Assembly: GCF_000720325.1 (NCBI RefSeq)
Contig: NZ_JOJM01000063.1
Coordinates: 1-64,000, forward strand
Length of the DNA stretch: 64,000 nt
Direction of reading: 5' to 3'
From: Streptomyces sp. NRRL B-1347
GTDB lineage: Bacteria; Actinomycetota; Actinomycetes; Streptomycetales; Streptomycetaceae
The notes below the pieces were generated by a model that saw nothing but the letters and a program-made list of their open reading frames with translations, searched no databases and had not been told where the DNA came from. This document shows positions 33,680-60,300 of this stretch, one piece after another; the first letter of the stretch is position 1; each line of letters opens with the position of its first letter. A program made the position numbers and the translations under genes.

Positions 33680-34909
33680 TCAGAAACGAACCGGCAGGGC
33701 GCCGAGCGCAGTTCCCTTGCCGGGGACGTCGAAGTACTGGAGTTCCTCGGGCGCGACCGCGAGTTCCATGGTCTGGTTCTGGATCAGGAACGTGTTGATG
33801 ACGATCTCCGTCTCCAGCTGCGCGAGCGCCGCACCGGTGCAGTAGTGCGAACCGCTGCCGAAGGAGAGGTGGCCGACGCCGGGACCCATGTCACGGGCGA
33901 CGTCCAGCTTGAGCGCGTCGGGGAACTGCCGCGGGTCGTGGTTGACGCCCACCAGAGACGGGATGACGGCGTCTCCGGTCCTCACCGGGCAGCCGCGGAA
34001 CTCGAAGTCCTCGGCCGCGTACAGCGGACCACCGGTCGGCACGGACGTGGCGAAGCGGATCAGCTCCGGCACGGCCCGGCGAGCGAGCAGCTTCGGCTCG
34101 GCACGCAGCTTCGCCAGCTCCTCGGGGTGCTGGAGCAGCGCGAGTATCGCCTGGCCGAGGAAGTGCGCGGGCGGCGCGATGCCCGTGCTGGTGAGCAGCA
34201 GGAAGATCGCGATGATGACGTCGTCGGTCAGCAGGTCCTGGTCGGGACCACCGGGCTTCGCCAGCTCGGAGATGAGGTCGTCCGTGGGCTCGGCACGGCG
34301 GCGCGCGATGAGGTCCTTGTAGTAGTCGACGATGCTGCCGATGGCCGCGACGAGACGCTCGGTGTCGTACGAGACGAACTCCATGATCCAGCCCATGAGC
34401 TTCGGCCGGTCGGCCTCGTCCACACCCATGAGCTCACAGATGGCGGCGGCCGTGAACGGGTAGCCGAGCTCCCCGATCAGGTCGCCCTCCCCCTTCGCGG
34501 CAAGCGCCGCGTAGGTGTCCGCGGCACTCTTCTCCAGACCGGCGCGCAGCGCGTTGACGCGGCGGGCCGTGAAGGCGCGCGCGACCACGTTGCGCATCCG
34601 GGTGTGCTCCTCGCCGTCGGACAGACCGAGGAGACCGAAGTACTTGAAGTACTCCCGCGGCATGCCGACCTGCTCGAGCATCTCGTCCGTCAGGCTCGGG
34701 CCCTCCGCACCCGGCAGCTTGGACTGGTCCCGGATGAAGCGGGAGTCGTGGAGGATCTCCTTGCAGTCGTCGAAGCCGGCGACGAACCACACCGGCGACT
34801 CGAGACCCTCGATGGCCGCCCGGAAGAGGGGGCCGTGATCGCGCAAGGACCCGTACTCCGCCGGGTCGCTCACGGTCTTGTTGCTCAGGGTGATGATCTG
34901 CTCCGACAC
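33680..34909 (-). CDS. Cytochrome P450, NRPS-cluster tailoring
   Basis: The 409-aa bacterial P450 (GTG start) has ELIR (E-x-x-R of helix K) and the heme loop FGSGSHYCTGAALAQLE (F-x-x-G-x-H-x-C-x-G, proximal Cys near 357). In the I-helix, where most P450s have A/G-G-x-E/D-T-T, this protein reads STGIAPPAHFLG. The acid and the O2-activating Thr are replaced by Ala and Pro. Proton delivery would have to differ, or rely on substrate or water as in EryF-like enzymes. It is the last gene of the cluster and likely oxidises an amino acid on a carrier protein or the released peptide. It could be used for hydroxylation or an unusual coupling; regiochemistry is unknown. Confidence 0.9.
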   Translation of the reverse strand: MSEQIITLSNKTVSDPAEYGSLRDHGPLFRAAIEGLESPVWFVAGFDDCKEILHDSRFIRDQSKLPGAEGPSLTDEMLEQVGMPREYFKYFGLLGLSDGEEHTRMRNVVARAFTARRVNALRAGLEKSAADTYAALAAKGEGDLIGELGYPFTAAAICELMGVDEADRPKLMGWIMEFVSYDTERLVAAIGSIVDYYKDLIARRRAEPTDDLISELAKPGGPDQDLLTDDVIIAIFLLLTSTGIAPPAHFLGQAILALLQHPEELAKLRAEPKLLARRAVPELIRFATSVPTGGPLYAAEDFEFRGCPVRTGDAVIPSLVGVNHDPRQFPDALKLDVARDMGPGVGHLSFGSGSHYCTGAALAQLETEIVINTFLIQNQTMELAVAPEELQYFDVPGKGTALGALPVRF

Positions 34910-34944
34910 GCTGATCTCTCTTCTTCTGTGGTTGGCCGCAAGAG

Positions 34945-35016
34945 CCCCTCACCTGGCAGGTGAGGGGGAACAGAGGTACTGCCGTCCCCCCTCACCCGGC
35001 TGGTGAGGGGGGACGG
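34945..35016 (-). terminator. Two tandem GC hairpins between NRPS2 and P450
   Basis: Hairpin 34945-34967 has 10-bp perfect arms (CCCCTCACCT / AGGTGAGGGG, loop GGC). Hairpin 34982-35016 has 15-bp perfect arms around CGGCT. Both lie within 130 nt after the NRPS2 stop and share the CCTCACC sequence. No T-run follows, so partial termination, 3'-end protection of the 17.5-kb transcript, or attenuation of the P450 are all possible. Confidence 0.6.
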
Positions 35017-35070
35017 GGGCGGTGCCGGGCCCGGCCGCGTGGGCCGGACCCGACACCGCGTGCTGCTCCG

Positions 35071-52575
<17,505 letters not shown>

Positions 52576-52805
52576 TTCGCGTTTACTCCTCGGTGGGTCT
52601 TCCTGCACAGACGAGCCAATTGCATACGCAAATAAAGGCGCGGTGGCGCGCGAACTCGACGTCCGTGGGTTTCGTCAATCTCGAATGGGCGAGCCGGTCC
52701 ATCGGGCCGTTTCGTGCCTGCCGCGCAATTCGCTTCGAGCGGGGCGTCGGGCGGGCACTTCGGGCTGACGGCGGAGCGACACCAACTTTTCCCTCAGCGC
52801 CCCCT

Positions 52806-52815
52806 GGGGTCAAGC
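52806..52815 (-). promoter_or_regulatory. GCTTGACCCC motif upstream of NRPS2
   Basis: The minus strand reads GCTTGACCCC here, 230 nt upstream of the NRPS2 start. The same 10-mer occurs at 63595-63604 upstream of NRPS1. TTGACC could act as a -35 element (AAAAGT lies 17 nt downstream here) or as part of a regulator site. No gene is seen in 52576-52939. Confidence 0.35.
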
Positions 52816-52902
52816 GAATTCAGGGTGGACCAGCACTCGGCCGGTGCCCCATTTATCCTGGCGACAGGACATCGGGACACCGGCCGGGGCCGTGACCACA
52901 GG

Positions 52903-52924
52903 CGTCGGCGGCGCGCCGCCGACG
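52903..52924 (-). terminator. 22-bp perfect palindrome after the ligase-KR gene
   Basis: CGTCGGCGGCG followed by its exact complement lies 16 nt past the stop of the ligase-KR-PCP gene. It can form an 11-bp GC stem. Without a T-run it may only slow polymerase or protect the transcript end, separating the upstream three-gene unit from NRPS2. Confidence 0.5.
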
Positions 52925-52939
52925 GCGGCGCGCGACCGC

Positions 52940-55900
52940 TCAGTCCGTCGTGTGCCGCGTGACGAACTCCGCCATCGCCTCGACGGTGGGGCGCTCGTAG
53001 AGCTCCTGCGTCGGCACCCGGACCGCGAACGTCTCGTCGACCAGGGCGAGCAGGCGCGTGGCCCGGATCGAGTTGCCGCCGAGGTCGAAGAACGAGTCGT
53101 CCCTGCCGACCTCCGGGTGGTTCAGGGCGTCCGACCACAGGCCTGCGATCTGCCGCTCCAGGTCGTTCGCGGGCGCCGTGAAGGTGCGCTTGGGCCGGTC
53201 GGCGGCCGTGTCGGCGAGCAGTTGGGCGACGTCGACGGCGCCCGCGGCGTCCCTCGGGACGCGGTCCACGCGCACCAGGCGCACCGGGACCGGGCAGTCC
53301 CGCACGCTGGGCGCCACGGCCGCGTGCACGGCCTCCGCCTCGACTCCGTCGGCGGTGTAGGCGACGAGCAGCTCACCGATCCGCAGCTGCTCGGGGACCA
53401 GCTCGTCCACGATCGCCGGATGGGCGAGGTCGAGGCCGACGATGAGGTAGTGGTGCGGTGTCACGATGCTTTCGGTGAACAGCCGCAGACCGTCGGACGC
53501 GTTAATGGAACGGAAACCGCGGCTGCGCGCGGGCGCATCGGACTGATTCTGGTTCATACCGATGCCGGACCACATGCTCCAGGCCAGGCAATGCACCGTA
53601 CGGCGACGCTCATGATGCCAGTGATCTGCAAATCCGGCCAGGAATCCATTGGCCGCCGCATAGGCGCCGAAGGAATGTCCGCCGAATTCTCCGTTGACGG
53701 AGCCGAAGAGCACGAGCGAGGCGTCGGGGCGGGTGCTGAGCACCTGTGCCACCGCGAGCGTGCCCGCGACCTTCGCCCCGTACTGGGCGGCGAACGTCTC
53801 CTCGGACTCGGCCGCCACGGTGTGCTGTTCGAGGTCGGCCCACTGCCCCGTGGGGTTGGCCCCCGCCAGATGCAGCGCGCCGTCGAGCGTGCGGCCCCAG
53901 CGTGCCTCGGCCGCGGCGACCGCCGCTTCCAGCGCGGCCCCGTCGGTGATGTCGAGCTGCTCGTACACGACGCTGCCGAGCGCGGACAGCTCGGCGAGCC
54001 GGGCCGCCTTCTCGCCCTCGGCGGGCGACCTGCCGACGAGCAGGAGGCGCGCTCCGTAGGCGGCGGCGAGGTAGCCGGTGATCTCGTGCGCGATGCCGCC
54101 GAGGCCGCCGGTGACCAGGTAGAGGCCGCCCGGGACCAGCGGGGCCGCGGCCGGTGCGGCCTCGTCGGCGACCGGGGCCACCTGCGGCTTGAAGCGCCGG
54201 CCCGCGCGCGCGGCGACGATGCCCGTGCCCGTCCGGTCGGCGAGCTCGGTGCGCACGGCCGCGGGCCAGGCGTCGGGGTCGGCCGGCAGGTCGAGCTGGC
54301 GGATCACGTGCCCGGGGTTCTCGGCGACGGCGGTCCGCACCAGGGCGGGCAGCGCGCAGGTGCCGAGGTCGACGGCGTCGCCGTCCCGTACGTACACCGC
54401 GCCGGAGGTGACCAGGAGCAGCGGCGGGCGGCCGTACGTCCCGTCGGCGAGCGCCCCGACGAGGGCGGAGAGCTCCGCCGTCGCCGCGGTGAGGCGGGCG
54501 TGCGGATCGCCGCCGCCCGCCAGCGGCGGGGGCAGGACGTCCGCCGCCGCGGCGGGGGCGGGCAGCTCGCTCCACTGCCGCCGGAACAGCCAGGTGTCCG
54601 GCGGTTCCTCGGCCGTGTCGCCGCCGATGGCGCGGTCGGCGAACGTCCCGGCGCGGAACGCGGCGGCGAGCGCGGCCCGTTGGACCTTGCCGCTGCCGGT
54701 CTTCGGGAACTCCGCCTCGGTGACGGGCACGAGCAGGTCGGGCGCGATGCCGACCTCGCGGGGCAGCAGGGCGCGCAGCTCCTCGCTGACCCCGGCGAGC
54801 GCGTCGGCGTCCCAGCGCACCGGCACGAAGAAGACCACCAGCTGGTCGGAGTCGGCGCCGGGCTCCCGCACCCCGACGGCGGCCGAGAAGGTGACCTTCA
54901 CGCCCGCGGCCCGCTCCACGACGCTCTCGACCTCGTGCGCCATGTAGTTGATGCCGCGCACGATGATCTGGTCCTTCTTGCGCCCGGCGATCACGACCTC
55001 GCCGTCGTGGACGAAGGCGAGGTCGCCGGTGCGGAACCAGCCGTCCTCGTCGAACGCCTCGCGGTTGGCCTCCTCGTTGGCGAAGTAGCCGTGCATCAGC
55101 GTCACGCCGCGGATGCGCAGCTCGCCGAGGCGCTCCTCGGGCAGCTCCCGGCCGGAGTCGTCCACGATGCGGAGCTGCACGCCCGGGATGGGGCTGCCGA
55201 CCGTCGAGAGGACGACCGCTTCCTTGTCGTCGGGGGCGACGTGGCGGACGGTCCCGGTCAGCGACGCGGGGTCGATGGCGACGGTGCCCGCGGCGCGGTC
55301 GTCGCGATGCTGCTGGGTGTACGTCACTCCGGAGCAGGTCTCGGACATCCCCCAGGCCGGGCGCATGGCGTCGGCGGCGAGGCCGTGGGGGGCGAGCAGC
55401 TCCAGGAACCGGTGGCTGGTCGAGGCGATCACCGGCTCGCCGCCGTTGACGATCTCGCGCAGGCACGACAGGTCCCAGGAGCGGTTGTCGCGGACTTCCT
55501 CGGCGTGCTCGTTGACCAGGGCGTAGACGAAGTTCGGCGCCCAGGTGTTGGTCACGCGGTAGCGGTCGACCCAGCCGAGCCAGAGCAGCGGGTCGCCCAG
55601 GGCGTGCTCGGTCGTGGCGTTGATGTGCAGGCACCGCGCGAAGACGTCGCGGACGTTGTAGAAGGCGACCGTGACGTGGTCGAACGGCATGTAGATGAGG
55701 CTGATGTCGTCGCCGGAGAGGCCGGAGTGCTGGATCACGGCGAGCGACCGGGCGACCAGGCTCGCGTGGGTGTGGTGCACGCACTTGGGCATTCCGGTGC
55801 TGCCCGAGGTGAGCAGGTTGAGCGCCGGGGACTCGGGGGTGGCGGGGAACCAGTCGGTGTCGGGCTCGAAGGCCACCAGTTCGGCGACGGTCCGGATGCG

Positions 55901-56542
55901 CACCTCGGGCTCGCCCCAGAGCTCGCGCACCCCGGCGAGCGCCTCCGCAGTGGCGTCGTCGGTGAGCAGCACGGGCCGCCCGAGCAGCTTCCAGGCGTTG
56001 TGCAGCTTGCGGTTGGTCTCGTTCTCCGCCCGGTACGTCGTGGCCACGCCGACCGGGGTCGGTACGAAGCCGCCGAGCACACAGGCCCAGAACGCGGTCA
56101 GGAAGGCCTTGTTGTCGTCGAACTGGAACAGCGCGGCGTCCCCCGGGCGCAGGCCCGCGGCGCGGAGTCCGGCCAGGACCCGCTCGGCGTCGGCGAGGAG
56201 CTCCGCGTAGCTCTGGAAGACGTCGTCGTGTCCCTTGGTGAGGTAGACCGTCCCCTTGTCAGGGGCTTGTTCGGCCGCCTGCCACAGGGCCTCCTGCAAG
56301 GTGGCGGGCGCGCCGTCCGGGGCGTGCACGGGGCCGCCGTACAGAAGGGCGGGCGGGGCGTCGCCGAGGTCCTGCTCCTCCGCCGCGGGCGGCGCGGCCG
56401 CGGGGCGCGGGGCGGCCGCCGCCGTCCGCACCCCCTTGCGGGCCACGGCCACGGCGTCGCCGACGCCGGGCACCGTCAGGGCGGCCGCGGTGATCCGCCC
56501 GGTGATCTCGTCGAGTGCGCCGATGGCGTCCGGGCTCGTCAT
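52940..56542 (-). CDS. Acyl-AMP ligase - ketoreductase - PCP protein (hydroxy-acid loading)
   Basis: The 1200-aa three-domain protein has an adenylate-forming ligase at 75-630 (LTSGSTGMPK 244-253; WGMSET 397-402; RTGD 504-507; lysine in GSGKV). Its subtype is the one found at the start of hybrid PKS/NRPS lines (DHVTVAFYNVRDVF), not an ordinary amino-acid A domain. A spacer (650-800) is followed by a ketoreductase with GGLGGI (812-817), Ser948, Tyr961 and Asn965 intact, and a PCP/ACP with GGNS (Ser1158). It would activate a 2-oxo or acyl acid and reduce it on the carrier, giving a hydroxy acid, as in valinomycin-type A-KR-T modules. ATG 56542 overlaps the thioesterase stop. There is no C domain, so delivery is to NRPS1 or NRPS2 in trans. 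Confidence 0.85.
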   Translation of the reverse strand: MTSPDAIGALDEITGRITAAALTVPGVGDAVAVARKGVRTAAAAPRPAAAPPAAEEQDLGDAPPALLYGGPVHAPDGAPATLQEALWQAAEQAPDKGTVYLTKGHDDVFQSYAELLADAERVLAGLRAAGLRPGDAALFQFDDNKAFLTAFWACVLGGFVPTPVGVATTYRAENETNRKLHNAWKLLGRPVLLTDDATAEALAGVRELWGEPEVRIRTVAELVAFEPDTDWFPATPESPALNLLTSGSTGMPKCVHHTHASLVARSLAVIQHSGLSGDDISLIYMPFDHVTVAFYNVRDVFARCLHINATTEHALGDPLLWLGWVDRYRVTNTWAPNFVYALVNEHAEEVRDNRSWDLSCLREIVNGGEPVIASTSHRFLELLAPHGLAADAMRPAWGMSETCSGVTYTQQHRDDRAAGTVAIDPASLTGTVRHVAPDDKEAVVLSTVGSPIPGVQLRIVDDSGRELPEERLGELRIRGVTLMHGYFANEEANREAFDEDGWFRTGDLAFVHDGEVVIAGRKKDQIIVRGINYMAHEVESVVERAAGVKVTFSAAVGVREPGADSDQLVVFFVPVRWDADALAGVSEELRALLPREVGIAPDLLVPVTEAEFPKTGSGKVQRAALAAAFRAGTFADRAIGGDTAEEPPDTWLFRRQWSELPAPAAAADVLPPPLAGGGDPHARLTAATAELSALVGALADGTYGRPPLLLVTSGAVYVRDGDAVDLGTCALPALVRTAVAENPGHVIRQLDLPADPDAWPAAVRTELADRTGTGIVAARAGRRFKPQVAPVADEAAPAAAPLVPGGLYLVTGGLGGIAHEITGYLAAAYGARLLLVGRSPAEGEKAARLAELSALGSVVYEQLDITDGAALEAAVAAAEARWGRTLDGALHLAGANPTGQWADLEQHTVAAESEETFAAQYGAKVAGTLAVAQVLSTRPDASLVLFGSVNGEFGGHSFGAYAAANGFLAGFADHWHHERRRTVHCLAWSMWSGIGMNQNQSDAPARSRGFRSINASDGLRLFTESIVTPHHYLIVGLDLAHPAIVDELVPEQLRIGELLVAYTADGVEAEAVHAAVAPSVRDCPVPVRLVRVDRVPRDAAGAVDVAQLLADTAADRPKRTFTAPANDLERQIAGLWSDALNHPEVGRDDSFFDLGGNSIRATRLLALVDETFAVRVPTQELYERPTVEAMAEFVTRHTTD

Positions 56543-57318
56543 GCGGTCCTCCCCGCCACCGCGCCCAGCATCTTCTCGGCGATGGCCGAGACCACGATGT
56601 CGGGCGAGTCGAGGAAGTAGAAGTGCCCGCCGGAGTAGAAGCGGAGGGTGAACTCGGCGTTCGTCTGCTCGCGCCAGCCGTCCAGCGAGTCCTTCGGCGC
56701 CTGCGGGTCCTCCTCCCCCGCGAGCACGGTGATGGGGCAGTCGAGCGGCGCCTCGGGAGCCGTGCGGTGGCGCTCCCAGAGGCTGAAGTCCGCGCGCAGG
56801 ACGGGCACGAGGGAGTCCATGACGAACTCGTCGTTCGCGATCTCCTCGTCGATGCCGCCGAGGGTCAGCATCGCGTCGCGGAACTCGTCGTCGGACAGGT
56901 CGTGCAGCTGCCGGATCCCGGTGGCGCCGGGGGCCGCCTGCGCGGACAGGAACAGGTGCTCGGGCCCTGTCTGCCCCTTGGCGCGCAGGGCCTTGGCGAG
57001 CTCGAAGGCGAGCGCGGCGCCGCAGGAGTGACCGAAGAACGAGTACGAACCGCCGAGCACGGGCCGCAGGGCGTGCGTGAGCACGCTGACCAGCGGGCCG
57101 ACCTCGCTGAACGGCTCCTCGGCGATGCGGTCCTGGCGGCCGGGCAGCTGCACGGCGACGAGTTCGATCTCGGGCGGCAGGAGGGCGGCCCACTCGGCGT
57201 AGGCCGTCGCGCCCGCACCGGCGTGCGGGAAGCAGATCAGCCGGTGCCTGCTCTGCGGCTGCCGGGCGCGCCAGACGTAGGGGGTCTCACCGGCAAGTTC
57301 GGGGCTCACTATGGACAT
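56539..57318 (-). CDS. Type II thioesterase
   Basis: The 259-aa alpha/beta hydrolase has LICFPHAGAGATAYAEWAAL (about 28-47), the nucleophile loop SFFGHSCGAALAFEL (Ser near 97), an Asp in VLAGEEDPQAP and a His in YSGGHFYFLD. This is the complete external editing thioesterase set (GrsT/RifR family). It clears misprimed or stalled carriers of the assembly line. It starts at ATG 57318, 13 bp after the NRPS1 stop, and ends overlapping the ligase-KR gene, so the three genes form one translationally coupled unit. Confidence 0.93.
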   Translation of the reverse strand: MSIVSPELAGETPYVWRARQPQSRHRLICFPHAGAGATAYAEWAALLPPEIELVAVQLPGRQDRIAEEPFSEVGPLVSVLTHALRPVLGGSYSFFGHSCGAALAFELAKALRAKGQTGPEHLFLSAQAAPGATGIRQLHDLSDDEFRDAMLTLGGIDEEIANDEFVMDSLVPVLRADFSLWERHRTAPEAPLDCPITVLAGEEDPQAPKDSLDGWREQTNAEFTLRFYSGGHFYFLDSPDIVVSAIAEKMLGAVAGRTA

Positions 57319-57331
57319 GCTGGGTTTCTCC

Positions 57332-60300
57332 CTAGCTCATCTTGCGCAGTCGGGGGCCGCTCGCTGTGACGATCTCGTCCCAGTGGGCCGCCAGTTCGGC
57401 GATGGTCTTGTACTGGAATATCGAGCGGATGGTGAGCTCCACGCCCAGCTCGTTGCGCACCCTGCCGATCAGGCGGGTCGCAAGCAGTGAATTGCCGCCC
57501 ATGGCGAAGAAGTTGTCGTCGACGCCGACGCTCTCCCGCTGCAGCACCTCGCTGAAGATCCGGGTCAGGAACTCCTCGCGCTCGCTGCCCGCTGCCCGGC
57601 CCTGCCGCGGCGCCTCGGCGGCTTCGGGCAGCCGCTTCGCGTCGAGCCGTCCGGTGGCCGTCCTGGGCAGCTCGTCCAGGAGCACGACCGCGCGCGGGAC
57701 GAGCCGGTGCGGAAGGCGCTGCGCGGCGAAGTCCCGCAGCTCGTCGAGGTCGGGACGGGCGCCGTCCGCGGCGACGACGTAGGCGACCGGTCCGGTGCCC
57801 GCGGTGACCACGGTGGCGTCGGCCACGTCGGCGCGGCCCGACAGGACGCCTGCCAGCGCCTGCTGGCCCCCGGCCTGGTCCGCGGTGAGGCCGAGCGGCT
57901 CGAATCCGCCGTCGGCGGTGACGCGGGCCCGCAGTCCGGTGCGGTACAGCCGGGCTCCGGCGGGGCCGTAGGGGTCGGCGACGAAGTGCTCGGCGGTGCG
58001 GGCGGCGTGCCGGGGGTAGCCGCGCCCGTACTCGCCCGTGACGTACAGCTCGCCGGTGCCGCCGGGCGCGGTGGGGGCGAGCGAGGGGCTGAGGACGCGG
58101 GCCCGGGCGGGCTCTGCGACCTGCGGGCGGGCTTCCGGCGCGCCGTCGCGGATCTCGACGGTGCGGCCCGCGACGAGGGCGAGCAGGAGGTCGGCGGCCG
58201 GTGTGGCGGGCCCCGTCTCCAGAGCCGCCGCCTCGGCGGCGAAGCCGGGCACGCCGCGCACCAGAGCGGCGTGGGTGACGGCGAGCGCCCGCGGCCTGGC
58301 CGTCGCGTCCGCGGCGTACGCCAGCAGGGCGAGCCGGCCGGGAAGCGGACGGACCTGCGGGGCGGCGGGAGCGGCGTCCAGGGCGCTGAGGGGAACCGTG
58401 ATCCGGGGCAGGGCGCCCCAGCCGCGGTCGTCGGTCTCCTTGTCGACGATGACGGCGCTCACCGCGGCGTCGCGGACGACGGAGCCGGTCCACTCCGCGG
58501 AGTCCTCGGCGTCCAGGGGCAGGGCGCAGGCGCCCGCCTTCAGGACGGCGAGCAGGGCGGCCGTGCGGTCCACCGGGTCGACGCAGCAGACGGCCACGAC
58601 GGAGTCCGGCTCCACGGCGTGCCGCAGGAGTTCACCGGCGAGGCGGTCGGCCCGCTCGTCCAGTTCGCGCCTGGTCGTCACCCCGTCCGCGACGAAGGCC
58701 ACGGCGTCCGGGGCCTCGGCGACGAGCCGCGCGAACAACTGCGGCACCAGCTCGTCGGAGGCGGCCCGGGCCGCCGCCGGACGGTCCGCGGACGTGCGGG
58801 CGTCGGCCTCGGTCGCGCCGATCGCCCCGACCCGGCTGTGGGGGTCGCTGAGGAAGGCCCGCAGCACGCGCAGCAGCCGCTCCGCGACGTCGGCCGCGCC
58901 GGCCCGGTCGAAGGCGCCGCGCTGGTACTGCAGGCGCAGGCGCAGCAGCGGGTCCAGCTCGGCCATCACCATGAGCGGGTAGTTCCCGCCCGCGATGTTG
59001 CGGAAGGTGGGCACGGGAAGGCCGGCCGCTTCGCTGGCCTCGGAGATGGCAGCGTTATCGAAGGGGTGGGACTGGACCAGGACGAGGGTGTCGAAGAGCG
59101 CGTCCAGGCCCGTGGCCTCGTGGATGTCGGCCAGGCCGCAGTCGTCGTGGTCGAGCAGGGCGGCCTGCGAGGCCTGGAGTTCGGTCGCCACCTGGGCGAG
59201 GGTCTTGCCCGGTGCGCAGCGCGCGCGGACCGGCACGGTGTTGATGAACAGGCCGACCGTGTCGGCCACGCCCGCGAGCGTGGGCGGGCGGCCGGAGACC
59301 GTGGCACCGAACAGCACGTCGGTGCGGCCGGTGAGTTCCCCGAGGACCACGGCCCAGGCCGCCTGGACGACGTTGCTGGGCGTGCTGCCGGTCTCCGCGG
59401 CCCGCCGGACGAGCGCGCGGGCCTCGTCGGGCGCCAGCGCGAGGTCGAGCTCGCCGAAGCCGCTGTCGCCGCCCTCGGTCTCCGCGGGCACGAGCAGCGT
59501 CGGCTCGTCGATTCCTTCGAGGGCGTCGGTGTGGGCGCGTACCGACAGCTTTCGCTGCGCGTCGTCGCGGCGCTGGAGGTGGCCGAGGAACTCCTTGAAG
59601 GACGGTGCCTTGGTCAGGGCGGACGCGTCGGCGTACAGCCACAGCAGCTCGCGCAGCAGGATCGGCTCGGACCAGCCGTCGAAGAGGACGTGCTGGGCGG
59701 TGAGGACCAGTTCGGTGCGGTCGGCCCCGACGTGCGCCAGGGTCATCCGCAGCAGCGGCGGCTCGGTGGTGTCGAAGGTCGTGGTGCGCTCCTCGGTGAG
59801 GAAGGACTCGAACGCGTCCTCCGTCACGCTCACTTCGCGCCACGGCAGGGTCACGCCCGAGACGACGAGCTGCACCATGTCGCCGGAGACGTCGGGCACG
59901 TAGGCGGTGCGCAGGCTCGCGTGCCGGTCGAGCAGGGCCTGGCCCGCCGCCCGCATCCGCGCCGCGTCCACCGGCCCGTCGAAGCCGAAGAGCAGCTGCA
60001 CCTGGTACATGTCCACGCCGGTGCCCGCCAGCTTGGAGTGGTGCAGCAGACCGGCCTGCAGATCGGTCAGCGGCCACACGTCGGCCAGGCCCGGGTACTG
60101 CTTCTCCCAGGTCTCCAGCTCGCCCTGCGAGACGTTGACCAGCGGCACGTCCGACGGCGTCAGACCGCCCGCGCCGGGGGCGGACGCGTGCCGCACCAGG
60201 GCTTCCAGGGCGGACTGCCACAGCTCGGCCAGTTCGCCGACCTCGGCCGGCGTGAGGACCCCGGTCGGGGCGCCGAAGACCGCGCCCAGGCGCGGTCCCG

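Noticed and set aside
56543..57193. Upstream extension of the ligase-KR frame across the thioesterase gene
   Set aside because: The extension is Arg/Ala/Pro-rich shadow sequence over the type II thioesterase. The ATG at 56542 overlaps the thioesterase stop in the classic ATGA pattern.
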